DNA of 64,000 nucleotides from Candidatus Eisenbacteria bacterium (GTDB lineage: Bacteria; Eisenbacteria; RBG-16-71-46; SZUA-252). The notes below the pieces were generated by a model. That model was not told the DNA's origin, ran no database searches, and was given only the letters and a program-made list of their open reading frames with translations. The position numbers and the translations under genes are program-made. The stretch lies in NCBI GenBank assembly GCA_005893275.1, contig VBOW01000014.1, forward strand, positions 1 to 64,000. Reading direction: 5' to 3'. This document shows, piece after piece, positions 59,162 through 64,000 of this stretch. Positions within the stretch are counted from its first letter, which is position 1; every line of letters begins with the position of its first letter.

Positions 59162-60516
59162 CAGAATATCTCGACGAGCAGCTCCGAATCCCGTGGAGCG
59201 ATATGCAGGCCGCCCGATTCGTGGAGCTCGGAGAGCGCCGCGACCGGCCTCGGATCGAACTGGGAGCCGGAGTGCCGGCGGAGCTCTGCGAGGGCCCGCT
59301 GGGCGGGGAGCCCCTTCCGATAGGGCCGGTCCGAGGTCATCGCGTCGAACGCGTCGCACGCGTGGATGATCCGGGCACCCAGCGGCACGTCCGAATCGCC
59401 GAGCCCCGCCGGATAGCCTCGCCCATCAGGCCGCCAGTGGTGGGTGCGCACCATCGCCGCCGCGGAGCGGAGCGCGCGGATCTGTCCCACGATACGAGCG
59501 CCCGCCTCGGGGTGGCGCATCATGAGCCGGCGCTCCTCGTGGTCGAGCGCCTCGGGTTTTCGGATCACCTCCGGATGCTGGGCGATCTTCCCGATGTCGT
59601 GGCAGAGCGCCGCGTAGTGGATCGTCTCCACCTCGTCCTCGCGAAGCCCCAGGTGCCGCGCCACGCGCACAGAGTACTCGGCGACGCGGACCGAGTGCTC
59701 ATGCGTGTACGGATCCACGGCGTCGAGCACCACGCTCAACGCGCGGACGAAGCTAGCGAGATCCTCCTTGAGATCGGCGTAGAGCTGGAGCGCGTACCGC
59801 GCGGACAGGAGCGGGAGCACGAGAAGCAGCACGCCCGGGATTCCCGCCGCGACGCGGACCCGGGCGAACAGAAGGCCGAACCCGATCGAGAGCGCATACT
59901 GCGGGATACCGTCGCGGAACTGATGGCGCCAGATTCGGCCGGGATCCTCGCCCGTCCGCGTGCCCATGAGGAGACTCACGGCGCCGGTATTGAGCATGAA
60001 ATAAAGGGAGCCCGCGATGAGCACCGGGAGGAGATCCGGCCCCAGACGCGGCGACCCGAGCGATCCCCCCGCGGCGAGATACGCGCAGCCCGCGAGAATC
60101 GTGGTCGACGCATAGAGGCCCGCGTTGAGCGTCGCGTCGCCGGGGCGCTGGCGCAGGATCAGCATCTGGGCGGCAAGCGTGGTGATCAGGTCGAGCGCAC
60201 CCGCGACCCACGGGCCGAAGAGCAGGATCGCGCCCACGTCCAGGATCGACGCGATCGTCATCGTTCCGCCGCGGATCATCGGAACGGGCAGCGCCTCCGC
60301 CAGGATGAGGAGCACGAACCAGACGCCGACGCCCACGACGTCCCACCGCGTCTGCTTCACCTCCGGCCCGCCGAAGATCGCGAGAAGGACGGGAAGGGCC
60401 GCCAGGAACGACGGCAGCAGCATCCAGAGAAACCCCGGGCTCCACGCGGCGGGCTTCGCCGTAGCCTGCTTCGGCTCGACCGGCGTCACGAGCTCCGCTT
60501 CCAGTCTGCGACCCAA
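59161..60516 (-). CDS. HD-GYP-like metal-dependent phosphohydrolase with N-terminal membrane domain
   Basis: A 451-residue protein. About 250 residues with eight or so membrane segments (MASE-like) are followed by a soluble HD domain: LCHDIGKIAQHPEVIRKP and VRTHHWRPDGRGYPAGLGDSDVPLGARI. This resembles HD-GYP cyclic-di-GMP phosphodiesterases, but the Glu after the double His (HHE) is Trp here. The start is uncertain: I use TTG 60516, which has GAGGGGAGGGG just before; GTG 60489 and TTG 60612 are alternatives. It overlaps purM. Confidence 0.8.
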   Translation of the reverse strand: MGRRLEAELVTPVEPKQATAKPAAWSPGFLWMLLPSFLAALPVLLAIFGGPEVKQTRWDVVGVGVWFVLLILAEALPVPMIRGGTMTIASILDVGAILLFGPWVAGALDLITTLAAQMLILRQRPGDATLNAGLYASTTILAGCAYLAAGGSLGSPRLGPDLLPVLIAGSLYFMLNTGAVSLLMGTRTGEDPGRIWRHQFRDGIPQYALSIGFGLLFARVRVAAGIPGVLLLVLPLLSARYALQLYADLKEDLASFVRALSVVLDAVDPYTHEHSVRVAEYSVRVARHLGLREDEVETIHYAALCHDIGKIAQHPEVIRKPEALDHEERRLMMRHPEAGARIVGQIRALRSAAAMVRTHHWRPDGRGYPAGLGDSDVPLGARIIHACDAFDAMTSDRPYRKGLPAQRALAELRRHSGSQFDPRPVAALSELHESGGLHIAPRDSELLVEIF

Positions 60517-60667
60517 GGCCCCTCCCCTCGCGAATAGGATCCGCTTCCGCACGGAGTGTGCCAGGGAGCACCCCCGAGCGCCAGAGGGCAACTTCCATGC
60601 GGGACGGAACAAGCCGTGGGACGCCGGGCGGCCTTCCCCGGGGCCGCGCGTCGGGCGATCGACGGCG

Positions 60668-61597
60668 TCAACGAAGGAGCCGCGCCGTGTCGTCCAGGCT
60701 GAACCGGGTCATCTCCATGATCTCGTCCGCCCTGCGGAGAACCTCCGCGCGCTTCGCGCGGAGCAGCCCCTGCACGCCGAAATCCTCCACGGTGAAGGAC
60801 GCCATCACGCATCCGTAGACGGCCGCGGCACGGAGCGTGCGGTCGGTGAGGCGGCCCATCCGCGCGAGCGCGCCGAAGAATCCGCCCGCGAACGTATCGC
60901 CGGCCCCGGTCGGATCGATCACGCTCTCGATCGGAACCGCCGGACAGGTGAAGTAGAGGTCGCGTCCCAGCAAGAACGCGCCGTGCTCTCCCTGCTTGAT
61001 CGCCACGGTCTCCGGGCCGAGGCTCAGGATCGCCCGCGCGGCGCGGTGCGTGAGCGACTCGCCGGTCAGCTCGCGCGCCTCCTCTTCGTTGATGAGGAGG
61101 ATGCGAACCCGCTTGAGAATCGCGAGCAGGGCCTCCCGCTTGTTGTGGATCCAGTAGTTCATCGTGTCGCAGAGCACGAGCCTCGGATCCTTGAGCTGAT
61201 CGAGCACCTCACGCTGGAGAACCGGGTCGATGTTGGCGAGGAAGATATTTCGAAACGACCGGATTCCGTCGTGGAGCTTCGGGCGGAAACGCTCGAACAC
61301 GTTGAGCTCGGTGCGCCTCGTTTCGCGCGTATTCATGTCGCGGCTGTAGACGCCCTCCCAGCGGAAGGTTCGCCCCTCCTGAACCTCCAGCCCTGAGAGG
61401 TCCAGATCCGGCTGCTCCAAGGCGCGCCGAGCCTCCTCCGGGAAATCGGTGCCGACGACCGCAACGAGCGAGACGGGAACAAAGCGCCGCGCGGCGAGAG
61501 AGAAATACGCGGCCGACCCGCCGAGGACATCCTCCACGCGCCCCGCGGGAGTCTCGATCGTGTCCAGCCCGAGGGAACCGACGACGGCGATCGCCAA
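60668..61597 (-). CDS. PfkB/ribokinase-family sugar kinase
   Basis: A 309-residue PfkB carbohydrate kinase with VVGSLGLDTIETPAGRVEDVLGGSAAYFSLAA and the active-site DPTGAGDTFAGGFFGAL, anion hole plus catalytic Asp. INEEEARELTGE is a further family mark. The substrate is undetermined; the family includes adenosine and sugar kinases. TTG start, two bases after the argS stop. A 151-bp gap follows it before the HD-GYP-like gene. Confidence 0.88.
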   Translation of the reverse strand: MAIAVVGSLGLDTIETPAGRVEDVLGGSAAYFSLAARRFVPVSLVAVVGTDFPEEARRALEQPDLDLSGLEVQEGRTFRWEGVYSRDMNTRETRRTELNVFERFRPKLHDGIRSFRNIFLANIDPVLQREVLDQLKDPRLVLCDTMNYWIHNKREALLAILKRVRILLINEEEARELTGESLTHRAARAILSLGPETVAIKQGEHGAFLLGRDLYFTCPAVPIESVIDPTGAGDTFAGGFFGALARMGRLTDRTLRAAAVYGCVMASFTVEDFGVQGLLRAKRAEVLRRADEIMEMTRFSLDDTARLLR

Positions 61598-61599
61598 GG

Positions 61600-63279
61600 C
61601 TACATCGACTCCGGCGCGCTCACGCCCAAGAGCTCGAGCCCGCGCCGCAACACCACCCCCGTCGCGCGGGTGAGGAGGAGCCTCGCCGCCGTGACCGCGA
61701 CGTCCGGGCCGACGACACGGTGCTGGTGATAAAAGGAATGAAACTTGGCCGCCAACTCCTTGAGATAAATGGGAATGCGATGCGGCTCCCGATGCCTTGC
61801 CGCCGCCGCGACCAGCGAAGGAAACCCGGCGATTCCGCGCAAGAGAACCAAGGTCTCCGCTTCGTGCAAGAGCTCAGATCGCGCGGAATCGGGCCCCGGA
61901 TCCGCCACCCCCTGCTGTCGCGCGTAGTCGAGAATATGCGCGATCCGGGCGTGCGCGTACTGGACGTAGTAGACGGGGTTGTCCTCGCTGCGCTTCACCG
62001 CCAGCTCGAGATCGAAGTCGAGAGGGCTCTCGGCGCGCCGCATCAGGAAGAAGAACCGGGCCGCGTCCACCCCCACCTCGTCCACCAGGTCTTCCAGGGT
62101 GATGAACTCGCCGGCGCGCTTGGACATCTTGACCGGCTCCCCGCCACGCAAGAGGCGCACCCACTGGATCAGGATCACTTCGAAGCGATCGCGCGGCCAC
62201 CCCATCGCCTCGATCACGCCCTGCATCCTCTGGATGTGGCCGTGGTGGTCCGGGCCCAAGAGATCGATGAGCCGATCGAACCGGCGCGAGAACTTGTCGT
62301 GGTGATACGCGGCATCGGCGAGGAAATAGGTCGGCTCCCCGTTCGCCCTCACGATCACGCGGTCCTCCTGATCGCCGAAGGCGGTCGAGCGAAACCAGAG
62401 GGCGCCGTCCCTCTCCTCGCTCAGCCCCCGCTCCGCAAGCCGGGCGCGGGCCTTTTCGACCGCGCCGCCGCGATGGAGCTCGCTTTCCCGAAACCACCGA
62501 TCGATGCGCGCGCCGAAGCGGGTGAGCTCCCGCTTCTGACGTTCCAGCATCCGGTCGATGCCCCAAGCGGCGAACCGCAAGCGTTGCTCGCGCTCCGGAT
62601 GCGCCAGCCACTCGCGTCCCTGGGATTCCGGGATCGCGTCGGCGACCTCGGTCACATAGCTCCCCGCGTAGCCCTCTTCGGGGATCGCCGGAGCCTGGAC
62701 GCCGATCCGCTCCGCGAAGCGCGTCCGGATCGAAGCGCCGAAGAGCTCCGCCTGGAGCCCCCAGTCGTTCGCGTAGAATTCGCCGCTCGCCTCGTAGCCC
62801 GCGGTGTTCAGAATCCGGATCAAGGCGTCTCCGATACTCGCGGCTCGGGCATTGACGACGTTCAGCGGTCCGGTCGGATTGGCGCTCACATACTCGATCA
62901 GGACCTTCTCTCCCCGGCCCACCGGAGAATTGCCGTAGGCGGCAGGGTCCGAGAGAATACGCCGGACGTTCGCGGCGAGCCAGGCGGGCGCCAGCCGAAA
63001 GTTGATGAACCCCGCCCCGGCGGCTTCCACGCCGCTCACCACGTCCGGCTCGATCTCCAAGGATCGGAGCAATGCGCCGGCCACCTCCCGCGGCGGCCGG
63101 CGTGCCGTCTTCGCGAGGGTGAGCGCCACCGGGGTGGCCCAGTCGCCGTGCTCCGGCTCACGCGGCACCTCGACCTCGACCCGCGCGCCGTCGGGCATCG
63201 AGAAGCCCGCGCGCGCGATCGCCCCCTCTAAGCGTTCGGCGAGGTAGGCCTCAATCGGCCACGGTTTCTCGGTGGGCAT
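61600..63279 (-). CDS. argS: Arginyl-tRNA synthetase (altered HIGH motif)
   Basis: A 559-residue class I synthetase with the N-terminal Add-1 domain, YVSANPTGPLNVVNARAASIGDAL, VKMSKRAGEFITLEDLVDEVG (KMSK) and a DALR anticodon-binding C-terminus (RRAESPLDFDLELAVKRSEDNPVYYVQYAHARI). In most ArgRS the first motif reads PLHxGHxR (HIGH); here both histidines are Asn. The remainder matches the family well. ATG start, overlapping rsfS by 29 bases. Confidence 0.95.
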   Translation of the reverse strand: MPTEKPWPIEAYLAERLEGAIARAGFSMPDGARVEVEVPREPEHGDWATPVALTLAKTARRPPREVAGALLRSLEIEPDVVSGVEAAGAGFINFRLAPAWLAANVRRILSDPAAYGNSPVGRGEKVLIEYVSANPTGPLNVVNARAASIGDALIRILNTAGYEASGEFYANDWGLQAELFGASIRTRFAERIGVQAPAIPEEGYAGSYVTEVADAIPESQGREWLAHPEREQRLRFAAWGIDRMLERQKRELTRFGARIDRWFRESELHRGGAVEKARARLAERGLSEERDGALWFRSTAFGDQEDRVIVRANGEPTYFLADAAYHHDKFSRRFDRLIDLLGPDHHGHIQRMQGVIEAMGWPRDRFEVILIQWVRLLRGGEPVKMSKRAGEFITLEDLVDEVGVDAARFFFLMRRAESPLDFDLELAVKRSEDNPVYYVQYAHARIAHILDYARQQGVADPGPDSARSELLHEAETLVLLRGIAGFPSLVAAAARHREPHRIPIYLKELAAKFHSFYHQHRVVGPDVAVTAARLLLTRATGVVLRRGLELLGVSAPESM

Positions 63280-63619
63280 CGCCCCATAGCTTGTCTAACA
63301 GGTAGTATTCGCGCGCCCGCGCGTGAAAGACGTGCACGACGAAATCGACGTAATCGAGAAGGATCCAGCGCCGTGCCTCGTAGCCCTCGACGTGCCACGG
63401 ACGGACCCCGCGGGCGCGCATCCCTTCATCGACTGCGTCCGCGATCGCGCGCGTCTGAACTTCGGACTGGCCGGTCGCCAGCACGAAGTAGTCGCACACG
63501 CCGTCGAGCTCCCGCAGATCCAGGATCAGGACGTCCTCGGCGCGCTTGGTCAGCGTCAACCGCGCCGCTTCCCGGGCGAGGTCCTTCGCTTGAATGTTCA
63601 GGACGGGAACTTGGTTCAA
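63251..63619 (-). CDS. rsfS: Ribosomal silencing factor RsfS/Iojap
   Basis: A 122-residue protein that binds L14 of the large subunit and blocks subunit joining in starvation. It has KRAEDVLILDLRELDGVCDYFVLATGQSEVQTRAIADAV and HVEGYEARRWILLDYVDFVVHVFHARAREYYLLDKLWGDA. TTG start with TTGA overlap to the upstream polyprenyl synthase stop. Confidence 0.96.
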   Translation of the reverse strand: MNQVPVLNIQAKDLAREAARLTLTKRAEDVLILDLRELDGVCDYFVLATGQSEVQTRAIADAVDEGMRARGVRPWHVEGYEARRWILLDYVDFVVHVFHARAREYYLLDKLWGDAHRETVAD

Positions 63620-64000
63620 CGCTCGCGCGTCACCGCGTACCGGACGGCGGATTGTAGGGCTTCGCGGATCTCGAGGTCGGGAACCAAGTCGAGCTCCCGC
63701 TCGGCGCGGTCCGCCAGCTCCGCGCTCCGCTTCTGGCTGTACGCGACGCCACCGTGAGCCGTGACGAACCGCACCACGTCCGACCAGTGGCCGTTCCGGA
63801 AATCGCGCGAACGAATCAGATCCTCCATGTCACGCCTCTCCCGCTCGGGCGCTTCTCGCAGCGCATTGATCAAGGGGAGCGTGATCTTTCCGCCGTCCAA
63901 GTCGTTCCCCATCGCCTTTCCGATCACGTTCTCGGCACCCAGGTAGTCAAAGACATCGTCCGTGATCTGGAACGCGAGGCCCACCGCTCGGCCGAAACGG
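63616..64000 (-). CDS. Polyprenyl diphosphate synthase, C-terminal part (cut by window edge)
   Basis: The last 127 residues of a trans-isoprenyl diphosphate synthase (IspB/IspA family); the start lies beyond the right edge. The second Asp-rich motif is LAFQITDDVFDYLG, then KAMGNDLDGGKITLPLINAL, as in long-chain enzymes making the quinone side chain. Chain length cannot be read here. TTGA overlap couples it to rsfS. Confidence 0.9.
   Translation of the reverse strand, partial: RFGRAVGLAFQITDDVFDYLGAENVIGKAMGNDLDGGKITLPLINALREAPERERRDMEDLIRSRDFRNGHWSDVVRFVTAHGGVAYSQKRSAELADRAERELDLVPDLEIREALQSAVRYAVTRER

Overview
The window looks like chromosomal DNA of an uncultured, high-GC, Gram-negative bacterium. 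It carries a nearly complete lipid A/Kdo/heptose and outer-membrane assembly gene set. It also has a fused LpxC-FabZ, which is typical of FCB-type lineages such as Bacteroidota, Chlorobiota, Gemmatimonadota and Eisenbacteria. McsA-McsB-ClpC, best known from Firmicutes, is present as well. An Eisenbacteria- or Gemmatimonadota-like host is my inference; no rRNA or tRNA is present to settle it.

Layout. 1-2621 (minus): a coniferyl-aldehyde-dehydrogenase-type ALDH (cut by the edge), an SDR oxidoreductase and a NodT-type efflux outer-membrane lipoprotein with a frameshifted C-terminus. This trio looks proteobacterial and is cut off from any RND pump. 2667-9158 (minus): phosphate-binding-type lipoprotein, large TPR protein, STAS protein, ExbB, two ExbD and two TonB. 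9436-10737 (minus): asnS. 10850-13861 (plus): the only plus-strand genes, a TPR/zinc-ribbon membrane protein and a DUF4388 protein. 13872-17183 (minus): tdh-kbl-waaF. 17283-41776 (minus): about 24.5 kb with no gap above about 50 bp, in transcription order lysS, lolC, lolD, mcsA, mcsB, clpC, bamA, skp, lpxD, lpxC-fabZ, lpxA, Gfo/Idh, lpxB, waaA, lpxK, nadB, Minf_1886-type, msbA, heptosyltransferase, 2-hydroxyacid dehydrogenase. 41925-44866 (minus): a methyltransferase and a PilB/GspE-type ATPase with extra zinc ribbons. 44996-57000 (minus): Gfo/Idh, lnt, ecfT-like, truA, htrA, purB, purL, purQ, a PurS-like unknown, purF. 57076-64000 (minus): polyprenyl synthase (partial), rsfS, argS, a PfkB kinase, an HD-GYP-like membrane protein, purM, a sigma-54 activator.

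How the genes fit together. The central cluster couples lipid A synthesis (LpxA/C/D/B/K, WaaA), lipid A export (MsbA), core heptosyl transfer, beta-barrel assembly (BamA, Skp) and lipoprotein sorting (LolCD) to protein quality control (McsAB-ClpC). The pur cluster supplies FGAM synthase subunits around an unrecognised protein that may stand in for PurS.

Translation signals are distinctive. At least fourteen gene junctions are NTGA stop/start overlaps, many starts are GTG or TTG, one start appears to be CTG (lpxB), and two genes have promoters placed so that the mRNA would be leaderless. No intergenic stretch exceeds 300 bp; the longest is 9159-9435 (277 bp), which holds the asnS terminator and the promoter of the phosphate-binding-type gene. 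I saw no CRISPR array, insertion sequence, prophage, rRNA or tRNA.
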